Origin: Ephemerocybe angulata
Taxonomy: Eukaryota; Basidiomycota; Agaricomycetes; Agaricales; Psathyrellaceae
Assembly (NCBI GenBank): GCA_013368325.1
Contig: JAACJK010000110.1
Coordinates: forward strand, 496,001-560,000
DNA length: 64,000 nt
Reading direction: 5' to 3'
The translations under genes and the position numbers were made by a program. This document shows positions 23,403 to 36,100 of this stretch, in pieces. The notes under the pieces are model-generated. The model was not told the DNA's origin. It worked only from the letters and a program-made list of their open reading frames with translations, and did not search any database. Within the stretch, counting starts at the first letter, position 1; each line of letters begins with the position of its first letter.

Positions 23403-25064
23403 TCATTCTTCACTAACTTCCATAGTCAACTCCTTGCCGTTCACCTCCAAGCAATCCAGCCGCTTTACAACACTGGGCATTGTGTATCGGCAAAATTCCT
23501 CCATCGACTTCACCGTTGCCGCCTCCTTGTCCTGGGACCTCAAGGACACCCTCTTCAAACCCGGAAATTGTCCAAACCAAGCTTCGACGATTGGCTTCGC
23601 ATTCAACACGTGCGCGAACTGCACTCGCCCCTTGAACATCAAGTATAATCCGGATACGCAATGGATCCACCTCTCGGCCTCGTCCTCCTCCAATCTGGAC
23701 CTCTGGTAACGCTGCATTTGCATCCACCTGATGATATCGGTGTTCGCCAAGATGTCCATGTTGACCGTGACACCGAGACCCTGTCCCCTCCCTGACAGGT
23801 CGACGAAGAGTTTGCGAACGGGCGAATGCTGATCCTCAAGTCGCCGCCAGCCCTCGCCATCGTAGAAGACGATCGTCAAGACTTTCAAAACCGGCAGCGA
23901 CTCTGGCGTGAACTCGAAGCAGGGGAGGATCCAGTGTTCTGGGACTCGGAGTTCGACGAGGTGTCGAAATGTGGGGAAGGCTATGGATTGCATGGTGTGG
24001 CTTGTGAGACCGGTGTACCATGGCAGTTCAAGGCGTTCCGCGGAGAGATACTCGAGGTCCGGGAAGGAGTCCATAAGGCGGGTGATCTGGTCGTGGCTGA
24101 AAGAGCCGATGTTCGACAACTCAAGGCGTTTGAGGGTGGGGATGGATTGTGGGAGGAGGATGGTCAGGATGGACCAGGTTGCGCCGAAGAAGTTTACGTC
24201 GCGAATGGTGAGGGTTGAGATGGGACTAGAGGCGAGGACGGAGCATGTCCATTGGAGGAGGGGTGGGCAGAGAAGAGACTTGGAGCCGATTGTGAAGTGA
24301 GTTAGGTGTGATTTGATTTGGGCTGCTGGGGAGAGGTGGGCGAGGATTGGGGTCTGCGTTTTGGTGGTGGATCCGAAGCGGTTGCGTTCGTACTTCCATG
24401 TTGGCCCTGATAGGACGTATGGGGGCGGGTTTGGCGGTGGAGTTTGAGTCTGTCGCTCCTGATCGGACGGTGAAAAATATGATTTGAGGGTGGAGAGGAG
24501 GGATGGAGAGGATTGGGGTCGAAACATCCTGAGTGCGTCTTGGTAGACGTGAGTCATCTGGGTCAGTCCGTTCACTTCAAGCGATGTGCAATCTCGTTCG
24601 AGGATGGTGTTGAGAAGTTGGCCTATGCTATCCGTCCATGCCAGGATGTCACGATCGGTGATGTCCATATAAGTTTTGTCTTGAGCGTTGAAGTCGAGAG
24701 TGACTGCGCCCACGGAGGAAAAGCGGTGGAGGAGGCGCTCAACCCGGGAGAAGTTGTGAAGTAAGATGTGGAGCGACGATCCCTGGAAGCGGCAAGAGAA
24801 GTGCTTGGTTTTGGTGATGAAAGTAGAGAGGCTGAGGGCAGCAAGGACGTCGTCGTCTCGTGGCTCTCCTTCCATGATGACTGTGCATGATTCTTCAGGG
24901 TCAATTTGGCCGAAGTCTTGAAGATAAAGCGATAAGCAAGAGAATTGGAGTCGAGCGCATGTGTTGGCTAGTGCAAATAGACTTGAGGAAGGTGTTTGGG
25001 CTCTTCGGAATATGTCTTCGAGCAGTTCATTCGGTAGAGAGATAAAAGTGGGCCCATTCGCCAT
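23403..25064 (-). CDS. F-box protein with leucine-rich-like repeats
   Basis: One open frame of 553 residues, no intron needed. The N terminus FISLPNELLEDIFRRAQ with ANTCARL downstream is an F-box. The middle and C-terminal parts contain irregular Leu-rich segments (for example LLQWTCSVLASSPISTLTI) and no catalytic motif. It shares the PPLLQW segment and overall plan with the F-box gene at 49729 (there LMPPLLQWTVSTLQYSNIQ), so the two are distant paralogues. Expected role: substrate adaptor of an SCF ubiquitin ligase. It converges on CDC31 and diverges from SWA2. Confidence 0.75.
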   Translation of the reverse strand: MANGPTFISLPNELLEDIFRRAQTPSSSLFALANTCARLQFSCLSLYLQDFGQIDPEESCTVIMEGEPRDDDVLAALSLSTFITKTKHFSCRFQGSSLHILLHNFSRVERLLHRFSSVGAVTLDFNAQDKTYMDITDRDILAWTDSIGQLLNTILERDCTSLEVNGLTQMTHVYQDALRMFRPQSSPSLLSTLKSYFSPSDQERQTQTPPPNPPPYVLSGPTWKYERNRFGSTTKTQTPILAHLSPAAQIKSHLTHFTIGSKSLLCPPLLQWTCSVLASSPISTLTIRDVNFFGATWSILTILLPQSIPTLKRLELSNIGSFSHDQITRLMDSFPDLEYLSAERLELPWYTGLTSHTMQSIAFPTFRHLVELRVPEHWILPCFEFTPESLPVLKVLTIVFYDGEGWRRLEDQHSPVRKLFVDLSGRGQGLGVTVNMDILANTDIIRWMQMQRYQRSRLEEDEAERWIHCVSGLYLMFKGRVQFAHVLNAKPIVEAWFGQFPGLKRVSLRSQDKEAATVKSMEEFCRYTMPSVVKRLDCLEVNGKELTMEVSEE

Positions 25065-25122
25065 GATGGTAGGGAGGAAGGATGGTAAGCGCCACCCTAT
25101 ACCATCTGGGCAAGTGGAGACT

Positions 25123-25131
25123 TTATATATA
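25123..25131 (-). promoter_or_regulatory. Probable TATA box of F-box gene at 25064
   Basis: TATATATAA on the minus strand, about 60 bp upstream of the ATG at 25064, a good distance for a TATA-directed fungal promoter. Confidence 0.45.
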
Positions 25132-25480
25132 CTTACTCAATCTCCTCTGCTTGGCGGACCGAGAAATACCTTCTAGATTACGTGCGGGGTTCCCATGCTC
25201 TCAATATCAATGAAGAACTAGAAGGCGATAGATATCCCGAGTTAGGGAAACAGATCGACGGGGACTACGATAAGCAGTCTGAAGTTCACGGACCCGGGAG
25301 GACGTCACCGTAGTTTTTGTGCAGGGCAGTATGTCGTCCGAATGGAGCGGAGGGCCCTTCCACGTGCGTTGGTGATGATCACGGCGCTTTCGGCGTTCTC
25401 CAGAGTGCAGTCCGTCCAGGATTACAACGACGACAACGTCAACCACAACGACGACGACAGCGACACATACCCATCTCTAG

Positions 25481-28400
25481 ATGTCGGACTCGTTCGCCGA
25501 CCTTTGGAGCTCTACAACCCCATCACAGCCGCAGAAAGCGGTACCACTATCACAGCAAAAGCCGGCTGCAGGGTCATATACCCAATCAAGACCTAAACAC
25601 GATGTTTTCGCCCTACTATCCCAGTCGTCGGCGCCAGCGGGCAGGAATAACACTGGCAGCAGCAGTAATCTGAACGCGAGTCGATCAGGTTCTTCGCTAA
25701 ACTCTTCGTCCCCCGCTTCGCGATCATTAACGCCCTCGCTTTCGTCCGGAAGCACGTCAAGACCGGGATCAAGTCTTTCGACTTCCAAACCGGCCTTGTC
25801 TGGGGATGCATTCAACGATCTATTTGGAGGAGGCTCGCTTGGAGGTTCTGGGAAGTCGTCTGCGACGCTGACGATAGCGGAACGCGCTGCGTTGGCGGAG
25901 CAGCAGAGGCAAGCTGCGCAGTCGAAGCCGCGGGGAGGGCAGGCCGCGACGCAGGATAGTCACCACTGGGCAGGCCTAGACGCGCTAGGAGGAGGAGGAT
26001 CAATTGCTATGGCCCCGTCGACAAGTAGTCAGTCTGTGGTTGTTGATCAGGACGATGATTGGGGATTGGGAGACTTTGCTGCGCCAGCCACCGCTAAACC
26101 ACAACCTCAGCAGCAACAACATCGAGCACCGAAGTCGGATTCCCTGCTCGACTTCGACGGTTTCGACTCGGGTTCTACCGTTAGAGTCGCCTCTACGAAG
26201 CCTCCCGCAACTCAGCAAACGAAGTCTAGTGGTTCGCTTTGGGATCTGGACGACTACACTTCGGACAACGGGAGTTCATCTGGTGCTCAAGCTACCCCGC
26301 AATCGAAGCCGAGGGACAATTTTGATTCCCCGGATTTCGACTTTGACTTTGGGAATCGGGAGGACAAGGACCCTTCGCCGTCTAATGGTCATGGCCAGCA
26401 TGAGGAAGACGATATATTAGGGATGTTGAGCAAACCCGTCGATGTTGTACGAGCCACTGTGCGTCATTTGAAATCGCGTGTCGACCGTGAACTAACAATT
26501 CGTCCAGACCCAGCCTCCCCCTGCACCTACATCTTCCAGCCGACGACCTACCAGAGCACCAAGGTCCTCCTCACCTCCCCCACATGTTCTCGGACAGATC
26601 GTCGAAATGGGGTTCTCGATTCAACAAGCCAAGACCGCGCTCGCTAAAACCGAAACCGGAACGGACGTTCAAGCCGCCCTGGACATGCTCCTTGGAGGTG
26701 GAGGTGACTCCGCTCCTTCACCAACATCCCCAGAGACAAATACATCGTCAAGACACTCGCCCCCGCCACAGCGGCGATTTACATACGATGACGAAGAGGA
26801 TCCCCAGTTCGCCGCAACGCAGCGAAGGCGTCGGCAGCAGCCTCAAAGGCAGAGCTCCACCGGCGATGGATCTTCGACACCTAATATCCAAGACCAGGCC
26901 GACAAGATCATAGCTCAGGCAAGCGAGATCGGTCTCAGCGTGCTTTCGAAAGCGAGTCTGTTCTGGAAAGAGGGGAAGGAGAAGGCGCTTAAAGTCTATG
27001 AGGAACGCGCGGGAGTGGGGAATGGGTCTACTGACCGCGGTTTCCCGCCACCGCGGAACGCGGCCGCGCGCGATACCCGTCCAAAGTGGATGCAGGATAT
27101 TGAGGCTCACAATGACGAGGAACCGGAGACCCCCAGGGAAGGAGGGTTTAGGGACGACCATGATGAAGCGGAGGGAAGCGCGTTCAGGGACGATGAGGAA
27201 CATCGTCAGCGTCCTGATCCTTCAAGGGGACAGCGCGGTGCGCCTTCTGGGTCTAAGGCATCCCCGCAAGCTCATCGACCTGCTGCGCAACCGGAACCTG
27301 AGGTCGACCTCTTCTCCTCTGCTCCAGTCCCAGCCCCGGCCCCAGCTCAGTCCAACGAACCAAAAGCATACGTCTCCCCCTGGCGTCGAAAGAAGCCTAC
27401 CGCAGATTCATCGCCAGCTCCTGCTCCCCCAACCAACGCGTCAAGACTGGCCCCTGCGCCGTCACGTCCCAAGCCTAAGCGCCGCCTTCCCTCGTGTCCT
27501 GAAATGACCCTCGACATCGTCCGAGGACACAAGACGAAAGGTACAGAAGCGTTCAAACTCGGACAGTACAGCGTGGCGGTGGAAGAGTATTCTAAAGCTA
27601 TCACGATGCTGCCAGATAGGCACCTCCTTCTCGTGCCCCTCTATACCAACCGTGCTCTGGCAAGGATCCGATGCGGGGAGTGTAAAGGTGCTGTTGAGGA
27701 CGCAGGTGGAGCGTTGGGTATCATTTCGAGTGAGAACTGGAAGGGTTGGCACCCGTCGAACGAGGGGGGTTGGGAGTTGGATGGTGGACACGGGGAGGAG
27801 AATGGCGGGTATGGGGTGCAGAGGGAGAAAGGGGCTGAGTGGAACGACGCGTGGGGACGAGGCGTGGATTTGAAGGATGGGTGGTTGAAGGCTGTAAAGA
27901 GACGCGCGGAGGCGTTCGAGGGGATGGAGAAGTGGAATGAGGCAAAGAAGGATTGGGAGGTTCTGAGTGGAGGGGGATGGGTGGATGGGAAGACGAGGCA
28001 GGAAGCTGTAAGAGGGCTTGGACGGTGTAAGAAAATTTTGGGTGCGGAGGGCGGAGGGGCTGGGGGATCTGGACAAGGAAATTCGAGGCCAGCGGCGGCA
28101 TCTGCTCCTCCCGCTGTGAAACCTAGGCCCAAACTGGCGCCTGCTCGGTCGAATGCTGCACCTTCAGGCGCTGCGGTCAAAGCCTACCGTGAGCAGGTAA
28201 ACGCTGCGGAAGCGGAGGACGCATTGAAGCATCAGTTGAAGGATACTGTTGAGGCGAAGCTCTTGGGCTGGAAGAAGGGTAAAGAGACGAACCTCCGTGC
28301 GCTACTGGCCAGCCTTGACACGGTTTTGTGGGAGGAGGTAATCAAGGATATGGGTGGCAAGCCAGGCCTTGCAGACCTAGTTAGCGGTGGGGGTGTGAAG

Positions 28401-28589
28401 AAGTGGTATATGAAGTCTGTGGCAAGGGTGCACCCTGATAAGGTACGCGTCTTTTTTATTCCGCGCGTATAAGAAGTTGACGTATTTTGTTATCAGTTGA
28501 ATGCGAATAATTCGACTGTTGAGCAGCGCATGATTGCTGGAGGCGTCTTTGGAGCGCTGAACGAGGCTTGGTTGGCTTTCAAGCAGTAA
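25481..28589 (+). CDS. SWA2: Auxilin-like J-domain protein (Swa2 type)
   Basis: Three exons, 25481..26458, 26508..28442 and 28497..28589, giving about 1001 residues. Domain order matches Swa2/auxilin: a disordered N-terminal half with a clathrin-box-like LLDFD (222-226) and DLF-type motifs; a UBA domain near 355-395 (IVEMGFSIQQAKTALAKT); a TPR region from about 659 (GHKTKGTEAFKLGQYSVAVE); and a C-terminal auxilin J domain with HPDK at 968-971. The role by family is to recruit Hsp70 to clathrin-coated vesicles and drive uncoating. The first intron could instead start at 26447, also in phase, which would remove four residues. A ~160-residue Gly/Trp-rich insertion interrupts the TPR region. Confidence 0.88.
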
Positions 28590-31500
28590 CTGGGGTATGC
28601 GTGAGTGGACAGTACTCATGTCAATGACAATTTATCACACTTGGGGTAGCGGGTTTGGAATCAACAACTATTTATTCTACTAGCCTTGCGTGGGGTGCAC
28701 GAGGGTGCGTGTCATTCAAAGGCGATCATTGAGCCATGCTTTTCGTGCAAGGAACACCGGTCCGAAGAGTTTGTTAGGCAACTCTCGGGTACTTACCTGC
28801 ATAGATGGATGTCTCGACTTCGAGGGCAGGCCTCATTGAAAGGTGTATGCCTGGATACACAGCTGTTTCTGAAGTAGTAATCTGTCAGGTATAGGAAGAC
28901 ATCCTGAAATGCCTGTTCTTTTGCCGCAACACATGTCGATGAGTCCGAAGCTTCTGTGAGCATTGTGAGTTCTACTTCCAGACTCTTCTGCCGACTTCTG
29001 ACGAAGGAAGACATGCACAGGCCTCGAGGTTGCTGAAGGTTACCGATGCACTGCCCAGCATCTCGCGATCGAGGCGACGCCTGAGATGCCATTGTCTCAA
29101 ATCCTTCAGATTGCTCAATTGTCTGCATACATACGATTCGCGGAGGGCCGGAGAGTCCAGGCTATGTAGATTGAACCCCGGATCTGAGATTCCTTCTACA
29201 TACTTGGACTGGTGGCGCACTGCAACGGGGGCCTATCCTGGTATACGAAATGCCGGAGGGGTACCTGCGTGCAATAGGAAGCACGTGGAGGAGTCTGGAG
29301 GAATTTGCTCGAAGGGATGCGGAGATTAGGGACCGATGGTGCGGTGTGGGGAAACGAGTACCTGAAATTGGTGGGAGCAGTCTGAATCATCAGATAGAGG
29401 TGCTCCAAGGATGGGGATCTGCTGGGATAGTGGGATGTACTGCTGTCTGCCGGTGAGTTGCCGTTAGCACCGGCAGGTCTCGTCGCTCATTGGATCAGCG
29501 TTTACTGCGTCCAAGGGTGATCCAAGCAAGGTCAAAGTCTCTCCCTATGTTCCTTGACTACTCCAAGTGCACTGCATGACTTCTTATCTACCGGCTACCC
29601 TCAGCTACAGGATACGATTCGGGGTCCATCTTTTCTGCAGCAGGTTGCGAGAGGTTGCGGCATGGTCACGCATATCTTTCAAGTTCCATCATCTACTTAA
29701 TCTAGAAAACGCCTGGAAGCAATTGTCGCGCTGGTGAGTTCCGTCTAATGCTTCCTTGATATCTTGATATTGCGAAGCTGAATAACCGTTAAGAAGTCCT
29801 TTATTGGCCGATTGCGCTCACACCGCACGGCGCTCAATTCCGATTGCATGTTAACGTATGGACCATGGACGGAGCACAGGGCGCGATTCGATCCCTATAA
29901 GTGATGCATCAAGAACCTTCTGGCCCCATTGGCTCCCTGGCTCTCCCTGGGCAGGTAAATTTCAAGAAATTTTCTCAAACTAGGTCTTCTTTTTACTTCT
30001 TTTCACCGATCAGATTTAGAGTTGCGTGTCGTGTTCTGCAGCCTGACGAGGCACCTCGAGGCACCCAGTAGGCCGCCTTCGTCATGGGACAACGCATCGG
30101 ATCCGATACTTAGAGATTCTCACCCTTTCCCAGCCATGATCTTCCGCTAGTGCTTTTTGGGAGAACAATGTGCATTTCGAGCAATACTCAGAGCGTCTGA
30201 TTGGGTGCCGCCGCCATGAGACTAACAAAGCGCCACAGGCTGGTTTCCCATACAAAGCTTCTTTCTAATTCGGAAAACCTTTGATTCACTTGAAGGTGAC
30301 TGGAAATATGGACCAAGGTGAGCTTGGATCGCATGAGAAGAACGAAAGCTGATTTATATTGAGGTTCTTCAGCATGGGACGATCTTTGCTTGAATAGAGA
30401 CCACGGGAATATTGAACCCGTTCCGTCTGTGCGTGATGATCGCCAATTGGCGCCCGTCCTTCCACCATGAGATCGCAACTGAGTGAGTTTGAGTCTCTCT
30501 ATTTGAACACTGATCATCTCGTCCCCCCCTTCCCGCTCACTCGGAGCTCACCATGGGCCGCGAGACTTGATATAGAAAGCTCAATTACTAACACATATTT
30601 TGCCTTCTCACAAACCACCCAAGTGACCAAGCGCATCTTATAAAACGTAACAAATCTGAAGAAAAATCTAGGTTTATTTCCAAAAGCCCCAGCGTCGGGA
30701 ATCTTGCATCACCCGTACTGCTTCTTATACCTGCCGACCTTCTAGCTGATCAGCAAAAGACTGCACCAGTCCCCAGGACAAAACAGTTGTGCTCGGATGC
30801 CCGTAGCTTCGCGCGATACCCCGGCGCCGTCAATCGCGTTCCGTCTGACCGGAGGGATGGACGTTGCGGTGTGAGAGTGCAGCGGGGTCACCTCAGGGCG
30901 GCAGTAGTATGCACTGTGTCCTGTGGACTCATAGTGTGGATACCCGAGACACCGATTCGACTCCAAGCTTGTGGCCAGAATGGCTTAGACTATAGCTATC
31001 GCTCGACCCGAAGATCTTACCCGGTCAACGCTAGCCTTAGCCTACCACAGCCCGGGCTTTACCTTCCCGGCGCCTAATGGCCGGTGGCTAAGATGGTAAT
31101 AAACACCATGCATGGCATTGCATGCGCCTCAGGCTCGCTGGATCTACGCTGGATCCGAACTCCGAACCGTCGCTCGCGAGCGCTCCCATACGAAGATATC
31201 GTCTCATGCAGCGGCAGGAAAAGTCCAGAAAGACTATCCATGTACGCATAAAGCGGCCAGCATTCGAGGTTCTCGAACGCGGCTTGTGCATCTTCCTTTG
31301 AGTGAGTTCTGAAGGCTGCTTCAGAGTTTGCGTCTCGAAGGTCTTGGCGGGATGCGCCCGGTTGATATCTGCGATTTGGGCGTACGACTGCGTTGCGGCC
31401 ATTTCGTGCCCTTCCGTACCACCAGGAACGCAACATACTCCGCTCGAAGAATAAGCCAGGCACGAGAGGGCACGAGTCTGTCTTTGATGGATGATGATAC

Positions 31501-33192
31501 AGACTCAGAGCGCGAGGCGCCGGGCGGCGGCTCAGGCGGGGACTTTCTCCCATCGGCCGGCATGTCAGACGCTTCGGGAATCGACGGTGTTACCGGACAT
31601 CATCCTCCGACGACGCCGCAAGCGCCGGCGCCTCATGATAGTACGGCGTTCAAGAAAAGTTCAAACACACGGGCGATGGAAGATGGAGGATGAAGGATCC
31701 GAACGATACGATACTTAGCGGACTCGTTCGATTCAAGCGGGCGAGAGTTACCCCGCAATTTCACCGGTGCGCTGCGAGGTGCTGCAGCGCCTCGACCCTT
31801 GGAGGCACCAACTTCCTCCAGTCGCGATTGGAGCGAAAGATTCGAACACCACCAGAACGTTCTGGTGACAAACGGTGGCGAGAAGCTGCGCATGTACACA
31901 GGGCTTTCGAGATACCTAAAAATAATATTTCCAACCGCGCATCTTCAAGTGCTTCGAACGGGGCGACGATGAACGTGGATGGAACAGTCGACGTGACTGT
32001 CTAACAAACTGACCGACTGACAGAGACAGAGACATCTATAGAGACAGGCAGCTGCCATGGTCACCCTCCTTATTGTTAGCTGTTGCCAACTTTCGTATCA
32101 TAAATGCATAACAGACGGTACCCAGACCCTCTGGATGCGGCAGCGTAAATATCTGCATCTGATCATTTGCATCCGCGCCTTTCCACAGAAATGAAGGGGT
32201 CTTAGTGTGCCGACCTCCCTACCGCCCTCTGATGCCTGCCTTATCTCCCCGGACGCCGCAGCGCCAAGAGCTCTCGGCGAAAGTGGCTCGTCTCGAACTC
32301 AGCGACGAACCTACTTGGAACCTACATACATCCTGCAGAACAAACTCAAGCTACCGATCTCATGATTCGTCGAAGGTCGAAGGACATCTTCAGATGGCAC
32401 AAGCTTATACGCAGACGTAGAGTCTGCGTCTATGGTTGGGGTTGGTATGATAATATTACATTAAGGATATCGATATTGCATACGAAGCTATAGTAAAGAG
32501 GTAGGCAAAAAGGGGAGCTCAATGAGACAGACGATTGTGTGGCGAGGGGAAGATGGGGATGTGAATGGTGCAATGGTATGTATAACGTATAGACGTCGTA
32601 AGGGGTCGTATAGAAGGATGCAAAAATGGCAGAGAAACTGGGGTAAAGAAGAGAAGAAGAGGAAGAGCGGAGCGATGGGGGGGTACATATATGGGGAGAA
32701 GATGGTGTGGACATAGGTATGTTCTGTTGTGTGGCTGGTGGTGGTGGATATGTACAGGCATCGACGAAGTAGGTAAGCGTGCAAACCAAGTCCCAGAGAT
32801 GCAAAAAAATGGGAGAGAGAGAGAAAAAGAATGGCATAAGCAAAGATGGAAAAGAGGAAGGAAGTTTTTTCAAGAGCCCAAGGGGAGATAAGACGATGAA
32901 CAAAAAAGTAAGGTGGGGGTCTCAGACTAGCGTCCAACGAGTCATATACAACAACAGCGCGGCATAGAAGTGAGCGTGATACTATCATATCACCAAGCAC
33001 AGATGATGATCATGAGAGCGAAGCAGCGAAACGGAAAGAGAAAGTCCATGATCTTCAGCGGAAACATTTTCGTTAGACGTCGTAGAAGTGAGTGAAGAAA
33101 CAGTAAGTGAAAATGAAAGAAACGAAAGAAACCAAGAGAGGTAAGGGTAAGTAGGGAATCCACCCAGTTGAGTGGGTCAGAGAAATCGCCGT
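28590..33192. other. 4.6-kb region without a convincing gene
   Basis: Between the convergent ends of SWA2 and the C2H2 gene. Minus-strand signals at about 28.8-29.4 kb look gene-like (a 67-nt GTACTC...CTCCAG intron-like segment and a short frame containing KYVEGISDPGFNLHSL), but no continuous product could be joined. Nothing recognisable was found at 29.5-32.4 kb. The last 700 bp probably include the 3' untranslated region of the C2H2 gene. Confidence 0.4.
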
Positions 33193-36100
33193 CTACGCTT
33201 TGACAGACGAAGGCGGGGGGACAAAGTCCTTGTGGACTCGCATATGTTGGCCGAGGTTATCGTGCCGGCTGAAGTCCTTGCCGCATCCCGGGTAGGGACA
33301 TGTGTGCGCTATAACAAACCTCAGGTAAGACAACGCCACAGAAAGCAAAGAGAAGGAATAAAAAACGCACGCTTTTCGTTCGTATGAATACTTCTAACAT
33401 GTCGCTTGAGATGCTCTCCCCTCGCAAAGCATTTCCCACACCCCTCCACATCGCACAGATACATCCTCGACCCCTTCGCACCGGACGCTCCAGCCGCCGC
33501 CGCCCCCCGCGTCTTCCTCCCCCGCGCACTCGTCGTCGTCGTCGTCGCCGGCGCCGGTGCGGAAGCGCCCTCCTCAGTGGCCGACGCCGCGACCTTGCGC
33601 AACTCCTCGAGACTGCTGACGGTCGGCACCCTCCTCCCACGACTCTTCTTCGTCAAGTTCGGCACGGGCACAGGCACAGGCAGGTTCGTCGGAGGCCGGG
33701 GCTTCCGCTGCTTGCTATCGTAGAACCCGCTGGAAAGCGACGAGGACGTCGAGAGGGTAGGCGAAGACGGGCCTGCGAAACCGTCGCTGCCCATGCTGCC
33801 CACCCCGGGCACGCTGACGCCCGCGTTCGCAAGCGTCGCGCTCAGCGTCCGGAGCCCAGGGATGGAGGACCCGATCGCACTGGCGCTGGTGGACGACGAA
33901 GACTTGGACCCGGAGATAGCGTCCGCAAGCGCAGCCGCGCTTGCGTTGGCGGCGTACATCGAGTACGGGTTGTACCTGCCCCCGACGGAGGATCCAGCGG
34001 CGCTCGCCGTTCCGGACCTGCGCGTGCGCAGCGTTCGGCCTGAAGCAGAGCGCTTCCCTGACGCCGAGGCGTCTCCACGACGCGCGGCGGTGGAGCGGGC
34101 GGCTCTCGGTCGCGAGCTCGAGCGCAGGACGAACTCGCCATCCTTATCGTCGTCATAGTCGTAGCTGCTCTCGTCCGTCGACATTCCGTCATCATCCTCA
34201 TCCTCATCTTCGTCCTCCTCCATACCCCGGGTATCCTTAATCTCAACCTCCTGGTGCTCGTCCTCCCCAATCGCATCCTCCTCACCCCCATGCTGAACCA
34301 GGTCCCTATCCATCATCGAAATCACGAGATCCTCGCCATCCTCATCGACCTCCTCACCCTCCGCATCCAAATCCAGCTCGCCCTCCGCATCTCGCTCCCC
34401 ATCACCCATGCCCTCATCCCCCTCACCCGCTCCCGCGTCCGCCGCTCCCGCATCCTGCCCAGCTCCCGTGACCTCTCCCGCCGATCCCGCGTTCCGCACG
34501 GTCCTCTGCGTCAACGTCTGCGTGCTCGCCCTCGCCCTCGACGTCCGGTTTTGGTTAACGGTCGCTGGCGTGATCGTCCTCGTCGAAGCCCTCTTCGTCG
34601 GGACCGCACGCCGACCGTGGCTCGAAGGAGGCGCCCGCTTCGTCGTTCCTGCAGAAGCACCCTTTTCGGTGTCTTCAGAGTTCTTCCTCGAGGCTGCAGA
34701 CTTGGATGCTGCAGCCGACGTTTTGGCGCTGGTAGCAGTAGGCGTAACGGTAGTAGTCGAGCCTGGAAAATAAAAATAAACCCAGTCAGCCTCTCCTTCA
34801 CAAGACAAAAAATATCTACAACCGCAAACGCACCTTTGACAGCCTTAGGCTTCCTCCCCCGCTTAGCAGGCTGCTTCGCCGCAACAGGAGCAGGCTTAAC
34901 AGGCGCCCTAGCCTTCTGCGCGACGCGCGACCCAGCATCATCCGCCTCGCTCCCATTCCTCACCTCATCCTCCTCGTCCTCCGACCCATCCGAGTCCGAG
35001 TCCGAGTCCGCACTATCGTACTCCCGTCCCTCCCTCTGCCACTCCTGCACGACGCCCGCACTCCCTCCCGCCGCCTCAACGCCGCCCGCTTCCTCGTGGT
35101 GCTGATGCTGCAACGGCTGCTGCCCCGCGAGGGTCGACGAAGACGTCGCATCCCGCGGATCGTCGACCAAAACGTACGACTCGCCCGCATAGTCTGCGAA
35201 GGCATCAATCGGCGACGGCTCGTCGTCGAACAGCATATGGTGGTGGTGATGGTGCCCATGCTGCTCCTGGTGCGGCAGGTGCTCGACCATGACCAGCTGT
35301 GGCGAGATGCCAGTGTTCCCTCCTGGCTGCTGCTGCTGCTGTTGCTGGTGCTGCACCCCGGAGGGGTGTTGGTTCTGCTGTTGCTGTTGAAGTTGCTGCT
35401 GATGATGTTGCGCAGCCTGCATGTAGTCCATACTCATCCCCATGTCCATCTCCATCTCCAGAGAGTCCATCCCGCCTACAACGTCCACGTCCATCCCATC
35501 GACGACCCCAACGCCCCCCAGTCCGTCCAGCCCCATGCCCATCGCGCCGTCGTGGTGGTGTTGCTGCAGATGGTCCATGGCCAAGTTCGGTATACACGTC
35601 ACACTCGAGCTCGCCATCATATCGCTGAGCAGCTTCGCGTTGTCGGTGTTGTTGTCCATATTCCCGGCAGGGTTCGCGCTGGCGATAGAAGAGCTCGAGG
35701 GGAAGGACGAAGAAGCGGAGCCAACAGAGAGCGGCGTGCCAGGGCCATACGAAGAAGACGCGCTCGAATTCGTAGAGTTGGATGAATTGGACGTAACATG
35801 GGACGAAGTCGATGACGACGAAGAAGCGGAGCGCGGCCCGTGCCCGTGAAGCGCCGGCCCAGTGTACGTTGGGATCTGGACGTGCTGGAGATGTTGGAGT
35901 TGGGGGTGCGAAGTGGGTGGGGAGGGATAAGATGGGCTCAGGCGCGGATGCTGCTGGGGCTGCGGCTGCTGCGTCGGAGCATACCTCAGCTGTTGCGACT
36001 CTTGAGGCGCACTCGAAGGATAGAACTGTCTCTGCTGTTGCTCAAAGTAGCCCTGCTGCTGCATGGGATACCCTCCCTGCACGACCTGTCCCTGCCGCAT

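Noticed and set aside
17181..28589. A secondary-metabolite or defence cluster around the RNA polymerase
   Set aside because: Neighbours are centrin, an F-box protein and auxilin, which are unrelated housekeeping functions; no Argonaute, Dicer or backbone enzyme is in the window.
33384..35105. Several long plus-strand open frames rich in Arg and Pro
   Set aside because: They lie antisense to the GC-rich low-complexity part of the C2H2 gene, where long open frames arise by base composition; no domain is visible.
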